NCBI GenBank assembly: GCA_949295905.1
Contig: CASFNA010000022.1
Coordinates: 124,001 to 188,000, forward strand
Direction: 5' to 3'
DNA from: an uncultured Prevotellaceae bacterium
Lineage (GTDB): Bacteria; Bacteroidota; Bacteroidia; Bacteroidales; Bacteroidaceae
DNA: 64,000 nt
In this document: positions 41,861 to 49,809 of the stretch, one piece after another
Numbering within the stretch: position 1 is the stretch's first letter
How the letters are laid out: each line of letters opens with the position of its first letter
Translations under genes and position numbers: made by a program
Notes under the pieces: generated by a model
The model's input: the letters and a program-made list of their open reading frames with translations, nothing else
What the model was told of the DNA's origin: nothing
Databases searched by the model: none

Positions 41861-41901
41861 TGGAATTAATTTGCTATCTTTACAGCCATAATATACCGTC
41901 T

Positions 41902-43173
41902 ATGGATACAAGAGAATTTGAAAGAGTCTTGCTCGACCAGAAAGAAGACCTTAACCTTTTGAAGGATAAAAACTTCTGCCACAGAGCCGAAGAAAGTCTG
42001 ATAGAGCTTGACAGCGGCCTCGCCCAAGTGGTAATCGGGGTGAGGAGAAGCGGCAAGTCAACACTGTGCTACAACAAACTGGAAGCGGCAAAAGTCAATT
42101 ACGCATACGTGAACTTCGACGACGAAAACCTTTACGGCCTTGACATAAAGGACATGAACAACGTACTGCAAGTGCTTTACAGCATATACGGAGACTTCAC
42201 CCACCTTTTCCTCGACGAGATACAGAACATAGAAGGATGGCATTTGTTCGTAAACAGGATGCTGCGGAAGGGCATACACGTACTGCTTACAGGCAGCAAC
42301 TCAAAACTGCTGAGCGGCGAACTGGCATCCCATCTCACGGGAAGGCACCACACAATAGAACTGCTGCCGTTTTCGTTCAAGGACTGGTGCAATTACAACA
42401 ACGTGCCTACCACACCCCTTACAACAAAAAACACAGGGCTGCTGATGGGCGCCTTCAACAAATACATGGAACAAGGCGGTTTTCCCGAACTGCTTACAGA
42501 ACGCAACCACACAAGCTACATCGACTCGCTTTTCCACAACATCATAACCCAAGACATACAAAACAGGTTCAATATAAAATATACAAATTCGTTAGAACGC
42601 CTGGCCGGACACCTTCTGAACATATCACCGGCAATAATAGTGAAAGACAAACTGCAAGCACTATTCGACTTCAAAAGCCATCATACGTTGGGCAACTATC
42701 TGTCATACCTCATGCAGACTTACCTGATATGTACAGTAAGCAAGTATTCAACTAAAAGCAAGGAACGCTCCGTCGCCGAAAAAGCGTATGCCATCGATGT
42801 GGCGTTCATGAACAAACGCGAGAACGCGATGAGTGGCGAAAACATCGGCTGGCGGCTCGAAACAATCGTTTACCTGGAACTACGCAGGCGCATAAAGACC
42901 GAAGAAGAAGACATTTACTACTTCAACAACGGCAATACCGAGGCCGACTTCATTGTATGCGACGGCAACACCGTAAAAAGCATTTACCAAGTGGCCTACG
43001 ACATAAGCACCCCAAAAACACGCCGCCGCGAAATAAACGGAGCGGCCACAGCCGCCAAACGCACAAGATGCGACAACGTATATATATTGACCGACCACCA
43101 GAGAGAAACAATCATTTACAACAATGTAAAGATAAAGGTAATACCTGTATGGGAATGGATTGTCACAGGATGA
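41902..43173 (+). CDS. AAA ATPase with DUF4143 domain
   Basis: A 423-residue cytosolic ATPase. Walker A is VIGVRRSGKSTLCYNK near residue 45, Walker B is THLFLDEIQNIEGWH near 101, and the sensor region reads HVLLTGSNSKLLSGELASHL. The C-terminal half is the DUF4143 domain (ENIGWRLETIVYLELRRRI, YYFNNGNTEADFIV), which looks like a PD-(D/E)XK-type fold with the acidic residues partly kept (E ... D). The family is common in gut Bacteroidales and its role is unresolved. The start at 41902 follows the -7-like element; earlier in-frame codons overlap the iterons. The iteron array suggests autoregulation or control by an unseen partner. Confidence 0.87.
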   Translation: MDTREFERVLLDQKEDLNLLKDKNFCHRAEESLIELDSGLAQVVIGVRRSGKSTLCYNKLEAAKVNYAYVNFDDENLYGLDIKDMNNVLQVLYSIYGDFTHLFLDEIQNIEGWHLFVNRMLRKGIHVLLTGSNSKLLSGELASHLTGRHHTIELLPFSFKDWCNYNNVPTTPLTTKNTGLLMGAFNKYMEQGGFPELLTERNHTSYIDSLFHNIITQDIQNRFNIKYTNSLERLAGHLLNISPAIIVKDKLQALFDFKSHHTLGNYLSYLMQTYLICTVSKYSTKSKERSVAEKAYAIDVAFMNKRENAMSGENIGWRLETIVYLELRRRIKTEEEDIYYFNNGNTEADFIVCDGNTVKSIYQVAYDISTPKTRRREINGAATAAKRTRCDNVYILTDHQRETIIYNNVKIKVIPVWEWIVTG

Positions 43174-43192
43174 CACCACTTGTATCACAACA

Positions 43193-43200
43193 TACTTTTG
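43193..43200 (+). promoter_or_regulatory. -7 element directly before a glycosyltransferase start
   Basis: TACTTTTG ends only five bases before the ATG at 43206, which would make the transcript leaderless or nearly so. Confidence 0.5.
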
Positions 43201-43205
43201 CACTT

Positions 43206-44114
43206 ATGAAACTAAGCATCATCGTGCCTGTATACAATGCGGCGGAAACGCTCGAGAGATGCGTCGGCAGCATACTCGGCCAGGACTACCGCAACTTCGA
43301 ACTGCTGCTCGTTGACGACGGCTCGACAGACGGAAGCGGCCTATTGGCCGACCGTTTGGCGCAAACCGACGCCCGGTCGGCCGTATTCCACAAGCCCAAC
43401 GGCGGCCTTTCAGACGCGCGCAATTATGGCATAGACCGCTCGCAAGGGCAATACCTCATGTTCATCGACAGCGACGACGAGCTGGCGCCGGGCACGCTGG
43501 CCGCGGTGATGGCCGTCGTCGAGGCACGAAAGGACTACGACATACTTGAATATCCCGTGACCGAGAGGCCGGGCAGGGCGGACGAGCACCTGTTCAACCC
43601 CGGCGACGAGGAATACGCCGACGCGGCCGACTGGCTCGCGGAGCAAGGCCTGACGCACTGCTGGGCTTGCAACAAGGTGTACAAACGGTGGGTGTTCGAC
43701 GGCGTAAGGTTTCCCGTAGGACGCAGGTTCGAGGACATGTACGCCATGGGGCGCATCGTGGCCAAGCGCCCCTTCATAGCCACGACAAGCCGGGGCATGT
43801 ACCTGTACCACTGGAACGGCGGCGGAATAATGGCCCGCTCGCACGACGAAGGGCTGCTGCCGCTGCTCGAGGCGCAGCTGGAGACCGTAGGCCTACTCGG
43901 CATCGACACGCGCGACAGGCGATGGCACAAGCTGTACATGGACATGTTCGCCATACAGCTGCACACATACCGCGCCACGGGACGGCTGCTGCTGCCGCAG
44001 CAGCGTGTGTCGCTGCGCAGCGGCTACGGCGCGAGAGGGCTTGCAAAGGCCGTCGTACTAAACGTATTGGGACTGAAAACGGCGTGCCGCCTGTTCAAAA
44101 TGCTAAGGCCATGA
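43206..44114 (+). CDS. Family 2 glycosyltransferase
   Basis: A 302-residue GT-A transferase. It opens MKLSIIVPVYNAAETLERCV and has LLLVDDGSTDGSGLLADRLA near residue 37 and FHKPNGGLSDARNYGIDRSQ near 63. The metal-binding DxD is YLMFIDSDDELAPG near 83, followed by WACNKVYKRWVFDG and RFEDMYAMGRIVA. This is the EpsE/WcaA-like subgroup that adds hexoses to surface glycans. The ATG at 43206 matches the conserved start of the family and the promoter just before it. It overlaps the next gene by four bases (ATGA), so the two are translationally coupled. Confidence 0.93.
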   Translation: MKLSIIVPVYNAAETLERCVGSILGQDYRNFELLLVDDGSTDGSGLLADRLAQTDARSAVFHKPNGGLSDARNYGIDRSQGQYLMFIDSDDELAPGTLAAVMAVVEARKDYDILEYPVTERPGRADEHLFNPGDEEYADAADWLAEQGLTHCWACNKVYKRWVFDGVRFPVGRRFEDMYAMGRIVAKRPFIATTSRGMYLYHWNGGGIMARSHDEGLLPLLEAQLETVGLLGIDTRDRRWHKLYMDMFAIQLHTYRATGRLLLPQQRVSLRSGYGARGLAKAVVLNVLGLKTACRLFKMLRP

Positions 44115-45193
44115 AGATAGTGTATCTCATAGAAGACTTTGCCGTGAAGGGCGGGGCGGAGCGCATCGTGGCGCAAAAGGCCGGACGACTCGCGGCCGAC
44201 TACGGGCACGACGTAACCGTAGTATCAATATACCATGACGAAAAGCCGCCGGCATACCCCCTGCACGGGGCCAGGCTGGCAGGCCTCGACGTGCCTTTCG
44301 CCGTGAAAGGCTGCGGCATAGCGGGCACGACGCTGTCAAGGACAAAGGTAATATGGCAGGCTGCGGCGCGCTTCAACAGGCTCATGGACACGCTGCAACC
44401 CGACATCATATTCTTCACCCTAAGCCTCGGGGCCCTGCTCCTGCCGCTGTACAGGGGCAAGGCAGCGCGCATATACGAGTCGCATTCGGCAAGGCGGTTC
44501 ACCCCTTACCACAGCCTTTTCTACCCTATGGAACTCAAAGCCGACGCAATAGTGTGCCTCACTGACGGCGACGCAAGGGAATACAGGCACGCGAAAAGGG
44601 TAGAGGTGATACCAAACTTTGTCGAGCCTTTTGAAAAACACGCTGTAAACTACGCCGCAAGGCGCGCCGTGGCCGTAGGCAGGCTGGAGCACGTCAAGGG
44701 CTTCGACAGGCTCATACGCTGCTGGAACAGGGCCGCAAAGGGCTTTCCCGGCTGGCGGCTCGACATCTACGGCGAAGGCGCGCTGCGTGAAGTATTGCAA
44801 AGGCAAATAGACGAAGCCGGGACGAGCGGCACTGTAAGGCTTTGCGGACGCACGGAAAACATGATGCAGACATACCCCGGCTACAGCCTCGACCTTATGG
44901 CTTCGCGCTATGAAGGCTTCCCCATGACCTTGCTCGAGGCGCAGGCCGCCGGACTGCCTGCCGTCACCTTCGACTTCAAGTACGGCGCACGGTGCATAGT
45001 GAAAGATGGTGCCACGGGCATAATAGTGCCGCAAGACGACGAAGACGCTTTCACAAAAGCGCTGGAACAGATGCTTTCAGACGAAGGACTCAGGAGAAAA
45101 TACGGCACTGAAGCAGCCAAGGCTTCAGGCAGGTTCGCATGCAATGAGGTTATGGGGAAATGGAACAGCCTGATAAACAGCTTTCAACGCTGA
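44111..45193 (+). CDS. Family 4 glycosyltransferase
   Basis: A 360-residue GT-B fold transferase. The N-terminus MKIVYLIEDFAVKGGAERIV carries the acceptor-side glycine-rich loop (GGAER). The donor side has VAVGRLEHVKGFDRLIRCWN near residue 195, and the E-x7-E signature appears as SRYEGFPMTLLEAQAAGLPA near 272. It would add a sugar from a nucleotide donor to a growing lipid-linked or surface glycan together with the upstream GT2. The stop codon overlaps by ten bases with the end of the convergent glycosyltransferase gene. Confidence 0.94.
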   Translation: MKIVYLIEDFAVKGGAERIVAQKAGRLAADYGHDVTVVSIYHDEKPPAYPLHGARLAGLDVPFAVKGCGIAGTTLSRTKVIWQAAARFNRLMDTLQPDIIFFTLSLGALLLPLYRGKAARIYESHSARRFTPYHSLFYPMELKADAIVCLTDGDAREYRHAKRVEVIPNFVEPFEKHAVNYAARRAVAVGRLEHVKGFDRLIRCWNRAAKGFPGWRLDIYGEGALREVLQRQIDEAGTSGTVRLCGRTENMMQTYPGYSLDLMASRYEGFPMTLLEAQAAGLPAVTFDFKYGARCIVKDGATGIIVPQDDEDAFTKALEQMLSDEGLRRKYGTEAAKASGRFACNEVMGKWNSLINSFQR

Positions 45194-46296
45194 ACATGCT
45201 CATTGTACATCTCTATGTACTGCGCCGCAATTTTGCGGTATTCATGATGCTTCCTTACGAACTCTATGCTCTGGCGTGACAGCCGGGATACATTACCTTC
45301 AGGCACAAGAGCGTCCTCTATGGCCTTCACGTTCTCATCGAACGTCTTTTCGGGACTTACGTTAACGATAGGCCTAAGTTCCTTTTCGCCGATAAAGTCG
45401 TAATATTCCTCCTCGCCGCCGCCTATCACCACCGTGCCGTTGGCCATAGCCGCCAGCGAGTTCATCGACGGGGTGAAGCTGTAGAGCTGGTCCACCTGCA
45501 CGTCGGCCTCGGCCAGCATGGCGCAATACTCGCCGTAGGGCACGTTCTCCACATACCTTATGTCGAGCCGTCCGGGATGCCTCCTGCCGACTTCCTCCAC
45601 CATCTTGCCTATCAACCGCGCCCCTTTAAGGTATTCACGGTTGCTGTGCACGCCTACAAGCACCTTAATCCTGTCTCCCGTTCCCTTCACCTTCACACCG
45701 TCGGGAATGCGCATGGGCAGCGCCATATAGCGCGACTTGGCGGCGTAAGGCCCCTTGCTGTAGGCCAGCCAATATTCGTAAAGGCAGGGAGTGATGACGT
45801 CGGCCTTGGCTGAAACCTCCTTCCAGCAGGCTATGCTCTCCGGGGCGGCGTGGTAGCCGAAGCGCACGTGGTTCTCGTCCATGTTGTGCAGCCGTCCGTT
45901 CCAATACACCTCGGAGTAGCGCGGCACACCTTTCACAAGCATTTCCATTACCTGCGGGTCGTCGCCGTTGCACCCGGCCACGACGAAGCGGTTGTGCTTC
46001 TTCAGGTAACGCAGCAGCCTCACGTTCCACCGCGCCCTCAACGGCACGATGTTGTAGCTGTATATCACTACCACGTCATAACCGCGCAGGCGCCGAGCGT
46101 TGCGCACGAGCGTCCACAGCACCTTCAGTCCGCCGAGCGTGCCGTAACGCATGTCGCGCGCCACGTCGATGTCGCGCGGCACGTTCCTCGCCCCCTCGCC
46201 GTCTGACATGAGCACAACATCATGCCCAAGCCCGGCGAAAGCCTGCCTCAGATAGTAATGCACGAAGCTGTAGTCGCCTACAAGCAGTATCCTCAT
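45184..46296 (-). CDS. GT-B-type glycosyltransferase (group 1-like)
   Basis: A 370-residue protein with a GT-B layout. The N-terminus MRILLVGDYSFVHYYLRQAF has the usual first strand and helix and GHDVVLMSDGEG. The C-terminal domain has KVLVGVHSNREYLKGARLIG and the donor-site region VQVDQLYSFTPSMNSLAAMA, then NGTVVIGGGEEEYYDFIG. A strict E-x7-E motif is not obvious, so assignment to a specific GT family is uncertain. It probably modifies surface glycans with its neighbours. The ATG at 46296 was chosen over an upstream ATG inside a repeat. The 3' end overlaps the GT4 gene by ten bases. Confidence 0.82.
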   Translation of the reverse strand: MRILLVGDYSFVHYYLRQAFAGLGHDVVLMSDGEGARNVPRDIDVARDMRYGTLGGLKVLWTLVRNARRLRGYDVVVIYSYNIVPLRARWNVRLLRYLKKHNRFVVAGCNGDDPQVMEMLVKGVPRYSEVYWNGRLHNMDENHVRFGYHAAPESIACWKEVSAKADVITPCLYEYWLAYSKGPYAAKSRYMALPMRIPDGVKVKGTGDRIKVLVGVHSNREYLKGARLIGKMVEEVGRRHPGRLDIRYVENVPYGEYCAMLAEADVQVDQLYSFTPSMNSLAAMANGTVVIGGGEEEYYDFIGEKELRPIVNVSPEKTFDENVKAIEDALVPEGNVSRLSRQSIEFVRKHHEYRKIAAQYIEMYNEHVQR

Positions 46297-46299
46297 CTT

Positions 46300-46430
46300 T
46301 TTTAATTCATAATTCATAATCCACAATGCTTAATTCATAATTCACAATGCACAATTCATAATAGCCCGTCGGACTGCTGTCACGGCGTATGCCTTATTAT
46401 GAATTGTGCATTGTGCATTATGAATTAAGA
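46300..46430. repeat. Inverted GAATTATGAATT repeat with GGCGTATGCC centre
   Basis: CTTAATTCATAATTCACAAT (left, about 46329) pairs with its complement (right, to 46430), with GGCGTATGCC at 46384-46393. It lies between the glycosyltransferase start and the nadA stop. Confidence 0.8.
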
Positions 46431-47354
46431 AAGTTCGAGCATCCTCCTGATTGGCTTGACGGCCTCGCGCGCTATGTCCTCGGGCACTTCTATGGCCGGA
46501 CTTTCGTCCTTGAGGCAGCGGTAGAGCTTCTCCAGCGTGTTCAGTCGCATGTATTCGCACTCGTTGCAGGGCGTGTCAGCTCCCTCGGGTGGCACGGGCA
46601 GGAAGGTGGTATCGGGGCACTGGCGTTGCATTTCGTGCAGTATGCCGGCCTCGGTGGCCACGATGTACGTCGCGCCGGGGTGCTCCTGCGCATACTTCAG
46701 CATGGTGGCCGTAGAGCCTTTTACGGCGGCCAGGGCGAGCACGGAGGGCGAACATTCAAGGTGGGCCATGACCGTGGCCTCGGGGTGCTCGGCCTTCAGC
46801 GTCTCTATGGCTTCGGGGGTGAAGCGCGCGTGCACGTGGCATCCGCCCTGCCACAGCAGCATGTTGCGGCCCGTTACGGCGTTGATGTAGGAGCCGAGGT
46901 TGCGGTCGGGGCCGAAGATGATTTTCTCGTCCTGGGGCAGCTGGCGCACTATGCGTTCGGCGTTGCCGCTGGTCACGACGATGTCGGTCAGGGCTTTTAC
47001 GGCGGCGGTAGTGTTGACGTAGCTGATTACGGTGTGTCCGGGGTGCCCGGCCTTGAACCGGCGCAGCTCTTCGGCCGTGCACGAGTCGGCCAGCGAGCAG
47101 CCTGCCGCTGGGTCGGGACAGAGCACGAGGCGGTCGGGGCAGAGCAGCTTGCACGTCTCGGCCATGAAGTGTACGCCGCACATTACTATTATGCGCGCGT
47201 CGGTCTGGGCCGCCTTGCGCGCCAGGGCGAGCGAGTCGCCTATGAAGTCGGCCGTGTCCTGTATTTCGGGGCGTGTGTAGTAGTGCGCCATGACGACAGC
47301 CTGCTTCTCGCGGCAGAGCTGGCGGATGGCTTGTTTCAGTTCTTCGTTATTCAT
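46425..47354 (-). CDS. nadA: Quinolinate synthase
   Basis: Condenses iminoaspartate with dihydroxyacetone phosphate to quinolinate, using a 4Fe-4S cluster, in NAD synthesis. 309 residues. Cluster-ligand cysteines and surrounding motifs are visible: IIVMCGVHFMAETCKLLCPD near residue 80, AHLECSPSVLALA near 170, and PCNECEYMRLNTLEKLY near 267. The start (47354, MNNEELKQAIRQLC) excludes a 47-residue upstream extension that merely translates the GCCGAATGGGGC repeat strings as IRLIRPISPIR-like peptide. Neither nadB nor nadC is in the window. Confidence 0.95.
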   Translation of the reverse strand: MNNEELKQAIRQLCREKQAVVMAHYYTRPEIQDTADFIGDSLALARKAAQTDARIIVMCGVHFMAETCKLLCPDRLVLCPDPAAGCSLADSCTAEELRRFKAGHPGHTVISYVNTTAAVKALTDIVVTSGNAERIVRQLPQDEKIIFGPDRNLGSYINAVTGRNMLLWQGGCHVHARFTPEAIETLKAEHPEATVMAHLECSPSVLALAAVKGSTATMLKYAQEHPGATYIVATEAGILHEMQRQCPDTTFLPVPPEGADTPCNECEYMRLNTLEKLYRCLKDESPAIEVPEDIAREAVKPIRRMLELS

Positions 47355-47535
47355 TGTTGTTTTGTTTTTTATGGGCCGAATGGGGCTGATTGGCCGGATG
47401 AGCCGGATGCGCCCGGGGTGGCATATCTTTTTATTTATAAGCCGAATGGGGCTGGTTGGCCGGACAAGCCGGATGAGCCCGGGCGGCTTGGGCATTCCAA
47501 GCTCCCTCCCTTTGGAGAAGGCCGGGGCGGGACTC

Positions 47536-47925
47536 TTATTTTTCCACAGCCTATTTCATTATCTTGTTTTTTATTTCTTTTCTGAAAAAAGAATATGAAC
47601 GGTTATGATATGCCGTGGATTTGTGCAAAACTTCCGCCCTGATTCCTTGCTTTTTCGGTTGTCAACGTATGTGTACGTGCTGTCAACGGCCACGTTTTAT
47701 ATTTTCTTGCTGACTGTCAGGCTTTAACGCCGGTTGTCAACATGTGTGTACATTGGTGCAAATTTAATAAGTTTATATCTTTTTTTGCCATGTAAGCGTG
47801 TAAAACTTGTGTATTTTACTGTAATAAGGCTGTTGATATCCACTGCCGTCCGCGACGGTTGCCGCCGGCTGTTGATATCCGCATGGTTTTCCACACGGTT
47901 ATCCACATGTTTGTCAACAAGTTGC
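47536..47925. other. Candidate replication origin (oriC): DnaA-box cluster plus AT-rich stretch
   Basis: Perfect DnaA box TTATCCACA at 47899-47907. One-mismatch boxes TTTTCCACA at 47540-47548 and 47887-47895. Related TTGTCAACA at 47734-47742 and 47911-47919, and TTGTCAACG at 47659-47667. TGTTGATATCC occurs twice (47831 and 47870). Two longer repeats share TTGTCAAC followed by TGTGTAC (47659-47676 and 47734-47751). An AT-rich stretch (47760-47787) lies between the box groups and could be the unwinding element. The region is noncoding and mnmG and two parS sites lie within 47 kb. The oriC call is an inference. Confidence 0.55.
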
Positions 47926-47968
47926 CGAAGGTGGCTTTCCGCATGGTGAAAGGCCGTTGTTTGTAATG

Positions 47969-48007
47969 CGAAAAGCGGTCTTTCAACGCATGAAAGACCG
48001 CTTTTCG
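47969..48007 (-). terminator. 17-bp hairpin downstream of the outer-membrane protein gene
   Basis: CGAAAAGCGGTCTTTCA and its perfect complement with a 5-base loop, 22 bases after the stop codon (48030 side). AAAGGCCGC hairpin family. Confidence 0.7.
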
Positions 48008-48029
48008 TGTTTTCTTAACTCTTGATTCT

Positions 48030-48716
48030 CTAAAAGTTTACTCCGAAGTTGAGTGCGAGGCCTCCGTTGTGAGACGTGTCGAACGTGTCGTGGCAGATGT
48101 TGGCCAGGCCTATGTCGTATGCCAGTTCGGCGTAGAACAGGTCGTAGCCCACTCCGCAGCCTATGCGCAGTCCGCCGTCGAAGCGCTTGAACGTGTTGTC
48201 GGAGAACGACTTTTGCGTCTTCCTCTCCTCGAAGTTCTTAATCCTGCCGCTTATTCCGTATGCCAGGTATCCGCCGAAGAACGGCTGTAGGGTGAAGTGT
48301 TCGTCAACGGGGTAGATGTATTTCACCACTACGGGCATCTCGATGTAGTTGAGGTCGTATGTCATCTTCTTGCCGCTGTCGAGCCGCTTGCGCCCGCCCT
48401 TCTCGGTGTATTGCAGTCCGGCCTCGAGGTACAGCGGCACGCTCTGCGACAGGGGCAGGCCCACGAGCGCGCCGACGGTAAGCCCCGTCTGCCACTTTCC
48501 GCCGTCAAGCGTCGGGTCGTCGGAGTTGACGTATGAGAACGCCGGGCCTATCCTCAGTCCGTAGTACATGTTGCCCGTGCCCAGCCCGCTGTCGTGCCGT
48601 CCGTAGTCCAGCCGTCCCGTGTCGTGGTTGTAGTACCTGCTGTATTGGTAGTCTTGCGCCTGGGCCGGAGCGAGCAGGGCGGCTGCGGCCAAGGCGGTGA
48701 TGATGAGTCGTTTCAT
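48030..48716 (-). CDS. Outer-membrane beta-barrel protein (PorT/OmpW-like group)
   Basis: A 228-residue exported protein. The signal peptide (KRLIITALAAAALLAPAQAQ) is followed by a tyrosine-rich head (DYQYSRYYNHDTGRLDYGRH). Then come alternating strands typical of a small barrel (YYGLRIGPAFSYVNSD, GLTVGALVGLPLSQSVPLYL, EAGLQYTEKGGRKR, YIEMPVVVKYIYPVDEHFTL, QPFFGGYLAYGISGRI). It ends with the aromatic terminus LALNFGVNF, which suits insertion by the BAM machinery. This is the 'porin family/outer membrane beta-barrel' group; ligand unknown. A -7-like TTCCTTTG lies at 48751-48758 on the minus strand. Confidence 0.86.
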   Translation of the reverse strand: MKRLIITALAAAALLAPAQAQDYQYSRYYNHDTGRLDYGRHDSGLGTGNMYYGLRIGPAFSYVNSDDPTLDGGKWQTGLTVGALVGLPLSQSVPLYLEAGLQYTEKGGRKRLDSGKKMTYDLNYIEMPVVVKYIYPVDEHFTLQPFFGGYLAYGISGRIKNFEERKTQKSFSDNTFKRFDGGLRIGCGVGYDLFYAELAYDIGLANICHDTFDTSHNGGLALNFGVNF

Positions 48717-48905
48717 AACTGTATTGTATTTTCTGTTTTCTTACTTGGTGCAAAGGAACAAAAAACGGCCGACATGCCAAAAGGAAATGGCCTAAAATCG
48801 ATGGGGAAATCCCTACTTGGAAAGGGTTTGCCCCTTTGCCGCCGCATTTTGCGCGGCCAAACGTTCATTTTCCGCGCTTTGCTGCCGCCTTTGCGTTTAT
48901 TTTAT

Positions 48906-48913
48906 TATTTTTG
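48906..48913 (+). promoter_or_regulatory. -7 element of the marC-family gene
   Basis: TATTTTTG, 24 bases before the chosen ATG at 48937. Confidence 0.55.
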
Positions 48914-48936
48914 CATCCTGTACTAAAAACAAGCCC

Positions 48937-49590
48937 ATGGATACATTGCTACCTTACGCACTGCTGTGCCTCACTTCCATTTTCACGCTCGCCAACCCGC
49001 TCGGCACGATGCCCGTGTTCCTCACCATGACGCAGGGACTGAGCGAGGAGAAGCGCCGCTTCATCGTGAAGCGCGCCACCATAACCGCCGTGATAATAAT
49101 GATAGTGTTCACCTTCGCCGGGCAGTTCATATTCAAGTTCTTCGGCATATCCACCAACGGGTTCCGCATCGCTGGCGGCGTAATAATATTCAAGATAGGC
49201 TACGACATGCTGCAGGCGCGCTACACGCACGTGAAGCTGAAGGACAGCGAGATAAAGACATACGTTGACGACATATCGATAACGCCGCTTGGCATACCCA
49301 TGCTCTGCGGCCCGGGCGCCATAGCCAACGCCATAGTGCTGATGAGCGACGCCGACACGCTGGCCATGAAGGGCGTGCTGATAGGCTCGATAGCCTTCAT
49401 ATACATCCTTACGTACTACATACTGCGCGCTTCCACGCGCCTGGTCAAGGTGCTCGGCGACACCGGCAACAACGTGATGATGCGCCTGATGGGACTGCTG
49501 CTGATGGTCATCGCCGTGGAGTGCTTCGTGGGAGGGGCCAAGCCGATACTCGTCGGTATAATCAGCGAGGGCCTTGCCGCGGCCGGATGA
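48937..49590 (+). CDS. MarC-family integral membrane protein
   Basis: A 217-residue inner-membrane protein with six predicted helices, typical of MarC/UPF0056: LLPYALLCLTSIFTLANPLG (with the conserved NPLG), ITAVIIMIVFTFAGQFIFKF, NGFRIAGGVIIFKIGYDML, then ISITPLGIPMLCGPGAIANA, FIYILTYYILRASTRLVKVL and MRLMGLLLMVIAVECFVGG. Once linked to multiple antibiotic resistance, the family now has no firmly established transport substrate. The ATG was chosen after the -7 element; 40 upstream in-frame codons are noncoding. Confidence 0.93.
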   Translation: MDTLLPYALLCLTSIFTLANPLGTMPVFLTMTQGLSEEKRRFIVKRATITAVIIMIVFTFAGQFIFKFFGISTNGFRIAGGVIIFKIGYDMLQARYTHVKLKDSEIKTYVDDISITPLGIPMLCGPGAIANAIVLMSDADTLAMKGVLIGSIAFIYILTYYILRASTRLVKVLGDTGNNVMMRLMGLLLMVIAVECFVGGAKPILVGIISEGLAAAG

Positions 49591-49718
49591 CCGTGGAAGG
49601 GGCCTGAGGGTAACGCGGTGTTTGTCGCTTCTGATTTGCAGGTAATTGCGGCGTGTAACCAATTTCTCACCTTTTTGCTTTTTAAAAGAAAAAAATATTG
49701 TCTTTTTATGTTATTTTG

Positions 49719-49749
49719 TTTGCATTTGTAAAAATATTATATACATTTG
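49719..49749 (+). promoter_or_regulatory. Promoter of the YD-repeat secreted-protein gene
   Basis: TTTG (49719-49722) and TACATTTG (49742-49749) are 19 bases apart; leader about 55 bases. Confidence 0.7.
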
Positions 49750-49809
49750 CAAACAGAATGCTATAGCTTTTTCCTTAACACGAAGTCTAACCTTTTAATC
49801 AACGTTATC

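Larger units (their letters stand above)
47355..48029. other. Long intergenic region between nadA and the outer-membrane gene
   Basis: 675 bases without a supported gene. 47370-47535 is repeat strings (GGCCGGATGAGCC, then the CCCTCC family). 47536-47925 is the DnaA-box-rich origin candidate. 47942-48007 holds AAAGGCCG units ending in a 17-bp hairpin. Short open frames at 47724-47949 cross the DnaA-box region on both strands and look accidental. Confidence 0.75.

Noticed and set aside
47355..47495. 47-residue N-terminal extension of NadA
   Set aside because: It translates GCCGAATGGGGC-type repeats into IRLIRPISPIR-like peptide. NadA homologues start near MNNEELKQAI, so the start was set at 47354.
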